In this document: piece by piece, positions 1 to 9,236 of the stretch
How the letters are laid out: each line of letters opens with the position of its first letter
Numbering within the stretch: position 1 is the stretch's first letter
NCBI RefSeq assembly: GCF_030246845.1
Contig: NZ_CP126889.1
Location: 1,488,001-1,552,000 of the forward strand
Reading direction: 5' to 3'
Source of the DNA: Enhydrobacter sp.
Lineage (GTDB): Bacteria; Pseudomonadota; Alphaproteobacteria; Reyranellales; Reyranellaceae
DNA length: 64,000 nucleotides
Position numbers and translations under genes: made by a program
The notes under the pieces: model-generated
The model's input: the letters and a program-made list of their open reading frames with translations, nothing else
Database searches by the model: none
Told to the model about the DNA's origin: nothing

Positions 1-1239
1 GACCTGCGCAACGTCCGTTCGCCGATCATCGTATTGTGTTCGTGGGGCGACAACATCACGCCACCGCAGCAGGCACTGGGATGGATCACCGATCTCTACG
101 CGCACGAGGACGAGATCGTCGCCAACGGCCAGACCATCGTCTACACGCTGCACCAGACGATCGGCCATCTCGGCATCTTCGTCTCCGGGAAGGTCGCAAC
201 CAAGGAACATGCCGAATTCGCCTCTTGCATGGAGATGATCGACCTGATGCCGCCCGGCCTCTACGAGGCGGTCATCGCCGAGGTCGACGAAGGCACGGTC
301 AATCCGGAACTGATCCACGGCAAATATCTGTTCTCGCTGCAGGCGCGCACGCTGGACGACATTCGGGCGCTGGGCTGCAACGGCGAAGAGGACGACCGCC
401 GCTTTGCGACGGTCGCGAGGATCTCCGAGGTCAACCACGGACTCTATTGCACTCTTGCCCGGCCGATGGTGCAGGCGCTGACCAGCTTGCAGTCCGCACA
501 AGCCATGCGCGACCTTCACCCCAACCGGCTGCGCTTCGCCATGTTTTCCGACCGGAATCCGGCGATGCGGCCGGTCAAGGACCTGGCGGAGCAGGTCCGC
601 GCGGCCCGCAAGCCGGTAGCGGCGGACAATCCCATGAACAGCGTCGAGGGAGTGGCATCAGCCTGGATCACCGCTTGGTGGGAGAACTACCGCTTGATGC
701 GCGATGCCGCAACCGAGGCCGCGTTTCTCGGCACCTACGGTTCACCGATCCTACAGGCTTTGGTGGGTCTTGGAACATCCACGGCCCGTACCGAGCGCCG
801 CGTCAGGCGGGATCTCGCGCGCGAAGCCATACAGGCACGCCAGCAGACCGAGCTCGAACGGCACTTCGAGGTCGGCGGGCTGACTGAAGCGATCGTGCGC
901 GCAGTGATCCATGTCCGGTTGCCCGAAGGCCGCGTCGACGAGCGAGGTTTTTCGGCACTTCAGGCATTGCGCCGCGCGCAGCCGGCCAACCGCCGACTGA
1001 CCTTTGGAGAGATCAAGGCGTTGTTCCGCCAACAGTATTTGCTGGTGCGACTCGACGAGGAACGGGCGGTGCGTGCCATACCCAGGCTGCTGCCTGACAG
1101 CGAGCAGCAGCGTCGGCGTGCCTGGGCTGCTGTGTGCGAGGTAATCGCTGCACGAGGTGAACTGCCCGATGAAGGCCGGCAACGCCTCGACCGCCTCCAG
1201 GCACTCTTCGGCATAACCAAGCAGCAGGTGGCTGAGTAA
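1..1239 (+). CDS. DUF3141 domain protein (poly-hydroxyalkanoate synthase-like), 5' end missing
   Basis: The frame is open from base 1, so the true start lies outside the window; 412 residues are visible. The start of the visible part (IIVLCSWGDNITPP, then HQTIGHLGIFVSG near residues 45-58) has the aspartate and histidine regions of an alpha/beta-hydrolase fold and matches the DUF3141 family, which is related to PHA synthases. The C-terminal half is charged and helical. The stop is two bases before the next ATG, and the next two genes make acyl-phosphate and ATP, so all three are probably one operon linked to acyl-CoA, acetate or polyester metabolism. The exact reaction is not known for this family. 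Confidence 0.75.
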   Translation, partial: DLRNVRSPIIVLCSWGDNITPPQQALGWITDLYAHEDEIVANGQTIVYTLHQTIGHLGIFVSGKVATKEHAEFASCMEMIDLMPPGLYEAVIAEVDEGTVNPELIHGKYLFSLQARTLDDIRALGCNGEEDDRRFATVARISEVNHGLYCTLARPMVQALTSLQSAQAMRDLHPNRLRFAMFSDRNPAMRPVKDLAEQVRAARKPVAADNPMNSVEGVASAWITAWWENYRLMRDAATEAAFLGTYGSPILQALVGLGTSTARTERRVRRDLAREAIQARQQTELERHFEVGGLTEAIVRAVIHVRLPEGRVDERGFSALQALRRAQPANRRLTFGEIKALFRQQYLLVRLDEERAVRAIPRLLPDSEQQRRRAWAAVCEVIAARGELPDEGRQRLDRLQALFGITKQQVAE

Positions 1240-1241
1240 TC

Positions 1242-2216
1242 ATGGCGGATGTCACGACCCCGGCCGCCACCCGGCCGCACGAAAAATACGACCGCTTGAT
1301 CGCGGTCGCTCGCAAGCATCCGCCGACGGCGGCAGCGGTATGCCATCCGTGCGATGCCGTTTCGCTGGAAAGCGCCGTCGAGGCGGCAAAGTTCGGCCTG
1401 ATGAAGCCGATTCTGGTTGGTCCTCCGGCACGCGTGCGCGATGTCGCCCAGAAGGGCGGGCTCGACATTTCCGCTTTCGAGTTGGTCGAATCCGCGCACA
1501 GCCACGACTCCGCAGCAAAGGCGGTCGAACTCATCCGAGCCGGTCGCGCCGAGGCGCTGATGAAAGGCAGCCTCCATACCGACGAGCTGATGGGCGCAGC
1601 GGTTTCGCGCGACAAAGGCATCCGAACGGGACGGCGCATCAGCCATTGCTTCGTGATGGACGTACCGGGGCACCCCGATGCGCTGATCATCAGCGATGCC
1701 GCCGTCAATATCGCGCCCACGCTGGAGGACAAGGTCGACATCGTGCAGAACGCCATCGATCTTGCTCATGCGCTTGGCTCGGCGGAAGTGCGCGTCGCCA
1801 TTCTGAGCGCCATGGAGACGGTCAACCCCAAGGTCAGCTCGACGATCGAGGCGGCGGCCCTGTGCAAGATGGCCGATCGTGGGCAGATTACCGGAGCCGT
1901 GCTCGACGGACCGCTGGCGCTCGACAACGCCATCAGCCCGGATGCCGCGGCGATCAAGCATATCGTCTCGCCGGTCGCAGGCCGCGCCAACGTGCTGATC
2001 GTGCCGGACCTCGAGGCTGGCAACATGCTGGCCAAGAGCCTGTCTTTCCTGGCCGGCGCCGACGCCGCCGGCATCGTGCTGGGCACGCGCGTCCCGATTA
2101 TCCTGACCAGTCGAGCCGACTCGTTGTTGACGCGGCTTGCTTCATGCGCGGTGGCTGTCCTGGTCGCGGCCGCCCGCCGCGCACAGGAGATGGCGCTCGC
2201 GAAGAGCGCCGTATGA
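1242..2216 (+). CDS. Phosphate acetyl/butyryltransferase family protein
   Basis: This 324-residue protein is of the short phosphate acyltransferase type: the PTA/PTB catalytic domain without the N-terminal DRTGG region of long Pta enzymes. The family moves an acyl group between CoA and phosphate in the cytoplasm. Visible family features are the N-terminal CHPCDAVSLESA block, VGPPARVRDVA, the LMKGSLHTDELM stretch near residue 107 and a glycine-rich C-terminal part. It starts two bases after the DUF3141 stop and is followed 17 bases later by acetate kinase, the usual partner that turns the acyl-phosphate into ATP. Whether it prefers acetyl or butyryl cannot be told from sequence. Confidence 0.85.
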   Translation: MADVTTPAATRPHEKYDRLIAVARKHPPTAAAVCHPCDAVSLESAVEAAKFGLMKPILVGPPARVRDVAQKGGLDISAFELVESAHSHDSAAKAVELIRAGRAEALMKGSLHTDELMGAAVSRDKGIRTGRRISHCFVMDVPGHPDALIISDAAVNIAPTLEDKVDIVQNAIDLAHALGSAEVRVAILSAMETVNPKVSSTIEAAALCKMADRGQITGAVLDGPLALDNAISPDAAAIKHIVSPVAGRANVLIVPDLEAGNMLAKSLSFLAGADAAGIVLGTRVPIILTSRADSLLTRLASCAVAVLVAAARRAQEMALAKSAV

Positions 2217-2233
2217 CCGCCGGCATCTGACGC

Positions 2234-3430
2234 ATGGTTATCTCGTCCGGTTGCATCGCCGTGCTCAATGCCGGCTCGTCGAGCATCAAGTTCGCGCTCT
2301 ACGAGCCGGGCCCGGCCGGCGCTCTGCTTTTTCGGGGCCAGGTCGAGCGGATCGGCCAGGCGCCGAGACTCGAGGCAAAAGACGCTGCCGGCAAAGTTCT
2401 GGCCGAACGCAGCTGGTCCGATGGCAAGCTCGACCATGAGGCGGCGACCACCGAGATCATTGCGCTCGGCCGTGAACTGTTGCACGACCGACCGGTTCTT
2501 GCCTTCGGCCATCGCGTCGTCCATGGCGGCACCGACTTCTCCGCCCCGGCGCTGATCGACGACAAGGTACTGGCCAGGCTCGCCGAGCTGATGCCGCTGG
2601 CACCGCTGCACCAGCCGCACAACCTGGCGCCGATCCGCGCCATCGCCCGGGTCGCGCCGCACCTGCCACAGGTCGCCTGCTTCGACACCGCCTTTCATCG
2701 CAGCCAGCCAGCTATCGCCCAGGTCTTTGCCTTGCCGCGCGAGATCACGGCGGCGGGCGTGCGGCGCTACGGATTCCACGGCCTGTCCTATGACTACATC
2801 GTCACGCATCTCAAGGAGACCGAGCCAACTCTGGCGCGGGCGCGCCTGGTGATCGCCCATCTGGGCAACGGCGCCAGCCTGTGCGCCGTGCGCGATGGCA
2901 GGAGCGTGGCCAGCACCATGGGCTTCACGGCAGTGGACGGCCTGATGATGGGCACGCGCAGCGGCGCGCTCGATCCCGGCGTACTCCTCTACTTGATGCA
3001 GGAGCACGGCTTCGATGCTGCCGACATCGAGGACCTGATCTACCGCCGTTCCGGCCTGCTCGGCGTGTCGGGCGTCGCCTCGGACATGCGCACGTTGCGG
3101 CAGTCGCGAGCGCCCGAGGCGGCCGAAGCGATCGCCCTTTTCGTCTATCGCATCGTCCGCGAGATCGGCTCCATGGCGGCGGCACTGGGCGGGCTCGACG
3201 CACTGATCTTCACGGCGGGCATAGGTGAGCACGATGCCGCGACGCGGGCCGAGGTGGTCGCGGGCTGCGCGTGGCTGGGATTGACCCTGGATGAAGCGCG
3301 CAACCAGGTGGGCAAAGGCCGTATCAGCAGCGGGGCATCACGGGTGTCGGCATGGGTCGTGCCAACCGATGAGGAGCGGATGATTTCGCGCTACACCAGC
3401 ACGTTGATTTCAACGGTTTCACCGGAATGA
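2234..3430 (+). CDS. ackA: Acetate kinase
   Basis: This 398-residue protein has full family length. It catalyses acetyl phosphate + ADP to acetate + ATP, reversibly, in the cytoplasm. Signatures are VLNAGSSSIKFALYE at the N terminus (first acetokinase motif and phosphate loop), FGHRVVHGG, the CFDTAFH and YGFHGLSYDY substrate-site motifs, AHLGNGASL (ATP site) and FTAGIGEHDA near the C terminus. It follows the phosphate acyltransferase by 17 bases, forming the Pta-AckA pair. The gene ends 150 bp before the left boundary of the phage island. Confidence 0.95.
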   Translation: MVISSGCIAVLNAGSSSIKFALYEPGPAGALLFRGQVERIGQAPRLEAKDAAGKVLAERSWSDGKLDHEAATTEIIALGRELLHDRPVLAFGHRVVHGGTDFSAPALIDDKVLARLAELMPLAPLHQPHNLAPIRAIARVAPHLPQVACFDTAFHRSQPAIAQVFALPREITAAGVRRYGFHGLSYDYIVTHLKETEPTLARARLVIAHLGNGASLCAVRDGRSVASTMGFTAVDGLMMGTRSGALDPGVLLYLMQEHGFDAADIEDLIYRRSGLLGVSGVASDMRTLRQSRAPEAAEAIALFVYRIVREIGSMAAALGGLDALIFTAGIGEHDAATRAEVVAGCAWLGLTLDEARNQVGKGRISSGASRVSAWVVPTDEERMISRYTSTLISTVSPE

Positions 3431-3581
3431 ATGACATTTGCGGTGGACAAGATCATCAGCATCGGCCTGACGGCTCATGCGCCACCGTGGTGATTCCCGG
3501 TGTCGGGGTCGGGAGACCGATCCGCCTCGCGACCGCGAGCCGTCAAAGTCGTCGCCCGAAGTTCTCTCTTTTGTTCAGGCA
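3431..3581. other. Host intergenic flank between ackA and the island
   Basis: About 150 bp of host sequence. A 20-codon open frame starts with the ATG at 3431, but it has no family resemblance and I do not call it a gene. Without the island, this stretch would lie directly next to the 3' end of the tRNA-Arg gene now at 14450-14526. Confidence 0.5.
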
Positions 3582-3601
3582 TGGCGTCCCCGAGAGGATT
3601 C
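3582..3601. repeat. Distal attachment-site copy (tRNA-Arg 3' end fragment)
   Basis: The 20 bases beginning TGGCGTCCCC are identical to 14450-14469, the 3' end of tRNA-Arg(CCT) including its encoded CCA. Similarity stops sharply on both sides. This is the displaced tRNA end left on the far side of the island after integration. Confidence 0.9.
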
Positions 3602-3696
3602 ACACACGAACTAAATAATGCCTATAAAATGGGCCTTTTATGCACTCTCCAAAACTCGTTGCCTACCGGGTTACCTACCAGTGACACACGAGTCGA

Positions 3697-4191
3697 TCAC
3701 ATCCTGATCCCATGCTTGGTGAGCCACTCCTTTTCAAGTCGAAGAGCCTCATTAACCTGCGCTGCGGTCATTTCCCTAGCTACGCCGTCTCTATAATTGA
3801 TCGCCTGTTGGTTAGTCTGCGCAAAGCTCGGATCTGTGGCAGGGGGCAATTTCTGAATCTCCCGTGCCTGCAACAGCGCAGCGATATCGTACCACATGTA
3901 GGCGCGTACGATATCGGCCTGAATATTCATCTTCTTGTCGCCACTCTCAAATACCTCCCCCAACCAATACGCTGGCGTATGGTCGCCCTTTGCAACTGCA
4001 ACCTGTGCCCATTTCAGAAATGCTCGACCATTGTGACTCCACAATGCGTCCATCGCACAAGACGACGCGTCGCCACTGCAATCGTCTGTTTGCTCGACCC
4101 GCTGCTGTTGCAGTCCCGCTTGTGCTGACGCAGTTTGGATAGATAGCCCGACAAGAATGAAAAAAATTGCTATGAAACTGCCTGTTCTCAT
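3697..4191 (-). CDS. Small secreted Sel1/TPR-like hypothetical protein
   Basis: This 164-residue protein has a clear N-terminal signal peptide: MRTGSF, then about 18 hydrophobic residues ending near TASAQA. The mature part has Sel1-like features (AYWLGEVFESG, then RAYMWYDIAAL), a helical repeat often found in exported proteins that bind other proteins. I chose the ATG at 4191 because a GGGGAG stretch precedes it and the signal peptide then starts properly. It lies five bases after the terminase stop on the same strand. Its base composition is lower in GC than the chromosome. This looks like cargo rather than a structural phage gene; the function is unknown. Confidence 0.6.
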   Translation of the reverse strand: MRTGSFIAIFFILVGLSIQTASAQAGLQQQRVEQTDDCSGDASSCAMDALWSHNGRAFLKWAQVAVAKGDHTPAYWLGEVFESGDKKMNIQADIVRAYMWYDIAALLQAREIQKLPPATDPSFAQTNQQAINYRDGVAREMTAAQVNEALRLEKEWLTKHGIRM

Positions 4192-4196
4192 ATTGC

Positions 4197-5747
4197 TCAC
4201 TCCCCCCAAGAGGCTCGCCGTGTCAGCCAAGCTGAGCGAATAACGGTGGAGCGTGCAGCAGGAGCACCTGCGGACGCAAGATCTTCCTCGCGTCGATCAA
4301 GATTTGCCGTCACGAGCTGACGAGCGGCGAAGGCATAGACCACGCAATCCAGCGCTTCCGCCCGCAGACCGGGCTTGCGCTCGAATCTCCGGAAGGGCTG
4401 CCCGCTCTTGTAGCGAATGACGCGACGCTCCGAGGCGAGCTGTTCATACCAAGCCGTCTCGAGCGTGTGGCTGAATCGAATCGACTGGCCGCGGGCCAGG
4501 CGTGAAAGGATCTGCGCCTTCAACGTATCGACGCCCACAAGGAAAAGCCGGCTGCCTTTGGTTTTCGATGCGACGATGGCCGGCCGCGTGCCCGCCATGC
4601 CCTTCCCGGCCACGACGCGGCGCCCATAGCGCGCATGGCAGAATGAATAGACGATATCTGTCGTTCCACCATCGCCCGAGTCGATCACCGTCGCGTCAAT
4701 GCGCAGCGTGCCGCCGTTGGGATGTTTCCAGGTCGTCTTTAGAAGGTCGTCCAGCTCGGCCCATGTCGTGTTGTTGAGCGGGCTGCCCCAAACGACGTGA
4801 TGGGCGAGAATCAGGGCATCGGCGCGCGTCCAGCCGATCACCGTCGCCTCGATTCGATCGTCCTGCACGTCGACACCAGCGGTAATGACCAGCACTTCGG
4901 GCGGGATATTGCTGAGGTCGAAAGGTTCGGCGCGGGCCTGCAACGACGTTTCGTCGATTTCGTCGGCCGATTCGCGCCAGCCTTGGGCCAGGATCGTATT
5001 TACGAAAACCTGGAGCTCGTCGGGATGATCCTTCGCCGCGAGAAATTCGGCCGCGAGCTTGGCCCACGATGCGTTGGGGAGCGACGAAACCAGCGCATTG
5101 AGCCGAAAGCCGGCATGCCCGCGCATGTCCGGCCGCGTCACCCGCCAAATTCCGGCTTCCGCCATCGCGGGCTTGTGCCGTTCGTCGACCAGGCGATTGC
5201 AGTGAGGGCAACGGAATGCCGCGGACTCGGGGCGGTCCGGCTCCCACTCGATATGTTGCCAAAGAATTTCAGTGAAGGTGCCGCAGTGCGGGCACGGCAC
5301 TTCGAAAACTCGAGCATCGCTCACGGCATAGGAGCGCAGGACGTTGCTGGTCTCCTCGATCGTGGGGGTACTGCCCATAATGATCTTGCGATTGCCGAAA
5401 CTGAGCGTCCTACGTTCCGCCAACGTGAGCGGATTCCCTTCGGCGCCGGGTTCCATGGCGTCGACTTCATCCATAACCAAAATCTTGACGGTGTGCCGGC
5501 GGAGATTGCGAGGCGACTTGGCGGCCACGACTTTCAGGCTGCCGCCTGGGAAGCGGCGAGACAGGAGGGTATTGCGGCCGGTTTCGTCCGCTTCGGCTGA
5601 CAACAGGCCAGCAAGGACCGGAGTCGCCTCGAATGTCGGCTCCAGATCCGACACGACATAATCGCGGCAGTCCGCTTCGGTCGGCTGCAAGACCAGAATA
5701 GGCGACGGTTCGTTGGCGATGAAGCTGCCCACGGTGGCGGTCGCCAA
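4197..5747 (-). pseudogene. Phage terminase large subunit, GpA family, N-terminally truncated
   Basis: This is the motor-nuclease that cuts and packages phage DNA. About 516 residues remain, opening with a TTG. The frame resembles lambda GpA from the last part of the P-loop region onward: RIDYTTLATATVGSF aligns with the RVGYSK-type stretch, then LVLQPTEADCRDYV, the acidic LVMDEVDAM (Walker B) and a cysteine pair motif, CPHCGTF and CPHCNRL. The nuclease half (ITAGVDVQDDRIE, VIDSGDGGTTD, VVAGKGMAG, LDCVVYAF) is present. The N-terminal 75-80 residues and the lysine-containing first half of the P-loop are absent, replaced by the start of a DUF2190 gene. ATPase activity is therefore unlikely unless translation starts elsewhere. 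Confidence 0.8.
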
Positions 5748-5845
5748 CGTCGTATAATCGATCCGACGATTGCGACGGCGCCGCCGACGACATCTGCAGG
5801 CGCGGGGATGGTGAGCGTGTTGCCACGCTGAACAAAGTTTTTCAT
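5748..5845 (-). pseudogene. 5' fragment of a DUF2190 (capsid decoration-like) gene
   Basis: The ATG at 5845 begins MKNFVQRGNTLTIPAP followed by GGAVAIVGSI. This is the typical N terminus of DUF2190 proteins, small phage proteins encoded near prohead protease and capsid genes and thought to decorate heads. After about 29 codons the similarity ends and the DNA continues as terminase in another frame. The gene starts three bases after the gpW-like stop, a natural late-head position. The fragment shows that a deletion joined two head-module genes. Confidence 0.65.
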
Positions 5846-5847
5846 GG

Positions 5848-6063
5848 CTAGAGTCCTTTAGAGGTTCTGAAAACGATGGTGTTCACTGGCCGACCGCTCA
5901 GTGCCGCGATTTCCCTATCACACGCTGCGATAGCGGCGGCCATTTCGGAGTCGGACTTGTAGACGACGGTTTCGCCGTTCTGGTCTTTCACCGACAGGAC
6001 GCCGCGCATGCGAGCCGCGAAAAGAGAATCGCGCCACAATTGGAGATCGGCCAGCGAGGTCAT
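5848..6063 (-). CDS. gpW-like head-tail connector
   Basis: This 71-residue protein starts MTSLADLQLWRDSLF and contains SVKDQNGETVVYKSDSEM and ends FRTSKGL. This matches the small gpW/head-tail joining family, which plugs the portal vertex after packaging. The ATG at 6063 is two bases from the capsid stop (6066), so the two are translationally coupled. The longer frame running upstream is the capsid gene read in another phase and is not used. It is the only connector-type protein left in the island. Confidence 0.7.
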   Translation of the reverse strand: MTSLADLQLWRDSLFAARMRGVLSVKDQNGETVVYKSDSEMAAAIAACDREIAALSGRPVNTIVFRTSKGL

Positions 6064-6065
6064 GG

Positions 6066-7829
6066 TTACTGACCCGGGTTGCGATAGACGCCGCGCCAGT
6101 CGACCGCGCCGCAGCCGAAGTCCAAGACCACGCGGAATTCGCGGGCCAGGACATCCCATCCATCGCGGCTCGCAAGTTGCGGACCCTGGGCGCTGGACAG
6201 GTAGGCATATTCCAGCACGGGCGCCGCGGCCGGGTCTGCGAACAGATACCAAGCCTTGGCGGGAAGGCGCGACTCGACTGCGAGCGACAGACGGCCGGAA
6301 AATGGATTCACGTCATCGACGGCCACGGGCGACAGCGACGCGAGGATCTGTTCCGAGGTCGTCTCGAGGTCGGCGCCGACCAGCAACGTCTTGGGCGCGA
6401 CGTTGATGGGCATTTTGCCTTCCAGACCCCTTTGGGTCCGCATAGCCAGACGGCCATCCGAAAGTGTGGTGACGGACGGTGCCGCGCCAGCGGCGGCGAT
6501 ATTGCCGTGCGACGCATGGAAGAGCGGGTTACCGTCTTCCATCGTCGGACCAGCGCCGCTGTTCTGCAGCAGCAGACTGAGCAACAATGAGGTCTCGGTT
6601 TCGGCGGCAGCCTTCCCCATCATGGTGCCCCATCTTCCAAGGGCGCCAAGGTCGTCGTTGATCATGTCCTTCCGCGATACGCGGAACATGCGGCCAAGCG
6701 TCTTGACCGAATAGCTTTCCTTCGCTTCGGCCGTGCTGGTGCCCGTGATCTCGCCCGACTCGGTGACTTCCTGCAGCGTATCGAAGTCGCCCAGCTTCAA
6801 CACGGACAGGGGCCGGAAGTCCGGAGCCGTACGCTGGCGCGCAAGCGCCTTGATCGGCGACGCGGCGAGCTGATAGCCGGACTGCAGCACTCGATTGCCC
6901 GTCTCCGTCAGCAGATTCGGGAAGTCACTGAGCGTAGCCATTGCACGAGTCAGCGTTTCCTCTTTGCCGAGAAGATGAACGCCCGCGACTCCGCGCTCGA
7001 CCAGCATGGCGCGCGCCATGTCGATCATACCCATGTTCGCGTAGGGTCGGCTTTCGTCCGCCATCGGAACGCCCATACGCGCGGCAAGGGCGCCAGCCAT
7101 GCGCGTCAGCTTGATGGCCGGATCGTCGTTCGACGGGCCTACCTGTTGCGTGCGGATGGTGGGAGTCGTACGCGTCCGCATCGCTTCGAAGGCGGCGCGG
7201 CGCGCGTCGTCCGCCGATGCCTCAGCGTCGATCTGACCGTTTGTCCAGGTATCGTCCAGGCCGACAAGCTCGGCGATGCTGCGGATCTGCGCGTTCACCT
7301 GCGCGCGCGTCTCCGCGTTGGGATTGTCGTTGTTGACGATGTTGTCAGGCATATTACCGCTCCGGGTTGTTGTGCCGGAGTCCGCCGGCACGGGTACGAA
7401 ACTGATCTCGTGAGGCGTCCAGGCGACGGCCGTCCGCGTGCACTGGCCGCTGGCATCAGTCGAGTCGGTCCATTTTTGGACGCTGTAGCCGACGCTCACG
7501 TGACGGATGACTCCATCTGCGATGTCGCGAACGATCGGCGCGACATCCTCGCGAGAGCTGAGCTTGAGCGTCGCGACGGCCTCGCCATTCTCAACTTTGG
7601 CGTCGAGGATGATGCCCAACACGCTGCGCACGTCGCCTTGCTGATGCCCATTGAGCACGCTGGCGCCGATCAGGCGCGACAGGTCGATATGACCAGGTTT
7701 GAGGGAAAGGACCTCATTGAAGCCGCCGCGCCTCACGGGCTTGTTGGTCGCGAACACGACCTTGATGGTTCCATCCTTCATCGTGCTCGGCTGGAAGTCG
7801 GCACGCGCGCGGATCAGTCCGTCAGGCAT
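6066..7829 (-). CDS. Prohead protease fused to Mu-like major capsid protein
   Basis: This 587-residue polypeptide has an N-terminal prohead-protease region (residues about 1-165) with SRLIGASVLNGHQQGD, where the histidine is the expected catalytic one, and HVSVGYSV. The C-terminal two thirds look like the major head subunit of Mu-like phages (FDTLQEVTESGEITGT, FRVSRKDMINDDLGALG, PLFHASHGN). Such fusions deliver protease and shell protein in one chain during procapsid assembly. I took the ATG at 7829, which overlaps the portal stop and follows AAAGGA; a start at 7853 is possible. The frame is full length, so this gene looks intact. Confidence 0.85.
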   Translation of the reverse strand: MPDGLIRARADFQPSTMKDGTIKVVFATNKPVRRGGFNEVLSLKPGHIDLSRLIGASVLNGHQQGDVRSVLGIILDAKVENGEAVATLKLSSREDVAPIVRDIADGVIRHVSVGYSVQKWTDSTDASGQCTRTAVAWTPHEISFVPVPADSGTTTRSGNMPDNIVNNDNPNAETRAQVNAQIRSIAELVGLDDTWTNGQIDAEASADDARRAAFEAMRTRTTPTIRTQQVGPSNDDPAIKLTRMAGALAARMGVPMADESRPYANMGMIDMARAMLVERGVAGVHLLGKEETLTRAMATLSDFPNLLTETGNRVLQSGYQLAASPIKALARQRTAPDFRPLSVLKLGDFDTLQEVTESGEITGTSTAEAKESYSVKTLGRMFRVSRKDMINDDLGALGRWGTMMGKAAAETETSLLLSLLLQNSGAGPTMEDGNPLFHASHGNIAAAGAAPSVTTLSDGRLAMRTQRGLEGKMPINVAPKTLLVGADLETTSEQILASLSPVAVDDVNPFSGRLSLAVESRLPAKAWYLFADPAAAPVLEYAYLSSAQGPQLASRDGWDVLAREFRVVLDFGCGAVDWRGVYRNPGQ

Positions 7830-9234
7830 CGCTCGGTCCTTTAGGTGCGGCATCGAAATTCAACCCAAGCGCCACCTCGCGTTGGCGGTCGGCGGCAATC
7901 TCGGCGTCGAGTGTTTCGACGGAATAGCCGCGCGAGGCGACTACTTGACGACGACTCGTGAGGCCTGCCGAGATGGCGGCAACCTCTGCGGCGATCTCCT
8001 TTTCAGGGTCGACATGGGCAATCGGTGGAGGGAACCAGTCGACGCGGAAATAGTCGGCCGCGTTCGCGGCGAAGTCTGGCGCCTCGATTTGGCCCGACAG
8101 GATTCCGAACGTGATGGCACGGCGCCAAACGCGGTCGAGGAGTTGGGGAACAAGGATGTTGAATTGCAGCGCTTCCAGGCGCGCGCGATAGGCGACCAAT
8201 GCGGCGCGAAGTGACGAATAGTTGGCCTGTGAAAGGTCGCCAGTTAGCAAGTGCTCCGGCACGCCCAAGCCGGCCGCGATAGCGCGGAGTTGCATCTTGC
8301 CGAAGTCGACAAGTTGCTGGGCTTGCTGCGGCGAGCTGAAACGGATGTCGAACCCTGTCGGCAGGATCTTCAACGTTCCCGGCTCGAGACCGCTTTCCAG
8401 GATGCCGTTGGCGTCGGTCGTGCCGTCGTATGGCGAGTTGGACGCCGCGCCGTTCTGGTCGATCAGGAAGCCCGCATGCATGGCGGCAATCTTCGCGCCG
8501 AGCAAAAGCGCGTCTTCGAGTCCATCGTGCTCGGCAAGCCGCAGCATGATCGGTGCAAGCCAACTGATTCCGCGCACCTGTCCCGCGCCGATTGGCTGGA
8601 ACACATGGCACATTTCATCGGCCGGAACGAGAACGGATGGTCCGCTGGTGGCGAAAACGTCGGTCGGCTTTTGCGGCAGAATCCAATAGCCAAGGCGATT
8701 GCCTTTGGCATCGAAGCGAACGCCGCTGATGTCGCGCGCGCCGTTGGCCAGCTCGCCAGTCTTGGAGTCGTCCAGCATCTCCGACGGAATCTGGCGGAGT
8801 TTGAGGCCGGTATCGGTGATCGGCATGTGTACCAGCGCCTCACCGTCGACGATCTTTGCCCGAACGGCGCCCGCTTGGATGCCTCCCCAATTCGTCAGTC
8901 CGTCCGCGTCACAAGTGGCCGCCCATTGGACGAAGTAGTCGCCCAGCGCTTTGCGCGTTTCCGGATTGGGATGCTGCGATGCTGCGGTAATGCCCGAGCC
9001 AACCGCGCCGGTGGTCAATTCCAACACGCCTTTGGCCGCCCAACTGTTGTTGGCTGCGAAGTAGCGCGCGCGGCTGCGGATTGATCCGACTGCGGCAAGC
9101 GTCTCCTGCCCTATCGAGCCGAACGAAGGCGACCAGTCCCAGCGCCGGCCGCCGGCAGCCGCATCGAAACGACGAACGTGCTTAGGCTGTTGGTCGCGGA
9201 ACCATCGCCGCGGATTGAGAGAGGGGAGCCGCAT
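7822..9234 (-). CDS. Phage portal protein, lambda GpB family
   Basis: This 470-residue protein forms the DNA-entry ring at one head vertex. Family features are NPRRWFRDQQ near the start, ARYFAANNSWAAKGVLELTTGAVGSGI, the DGEALVHMP strand, PSEMLDD, VPADEMCHVF followed by the QVRGISWLAPIM helix, and GVPEHLLTGDLSQANYSSLRA, which is diagnostic of lambda-type portals. It is full length with no internal stop, follows the 191-residue unknown gene by two bases, and its stop overlaps the protease-capsid start. Confidence 0.9.
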   Translation of the reverse strand: MRLPSLNPRRWFRDQQPKHVRRFDAAAGGRRWDWSPSFGSIGQETLAAVGSIRSRARYFAANNSWAAKGVLELTTGAVGSGITAASQHPNPETRKALGDYFVQWAATCDADGLTNWGGIQAGAVRAKIVDGEALVHMPITDTGLKLRQIPSEMLDDSKTGELANGARDISGVRFDAKGNRLGYWILPQKPTDVFATSGPSVLVPADEMCHVFQPIGAGQVRGISWLAPIMLRLAEHDGLEDALLLGAKIAAMHAGFLIDQNGAASNSPYDGTTDANGILESGLEPGTLKILPTGFDIRFSSPQQAQQLVDFGKMQLRAIAAGLGVPEHLLTGDLSQANYSSLRAALVAYRARLEALQFNILVPQLLDRVWRRAITFGILSGQIEAPDFAANAADYFRVDWFPPPIAHVDPEKEIAAEVAAISAGLTSRRQVVASRGYSVETLDAEIAADRQREVALGLNFDAAPKGPSDA

Positions 9235-9236
9235 TT

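Noticed and set aside
1766..3232. 488-codon frame antisense to pta and ackA
   Set aside because: It lies wholly opposite two clearly conserved enzymes. Long antisense frames are normal in GC-rich DNA; no domain is recognisable.
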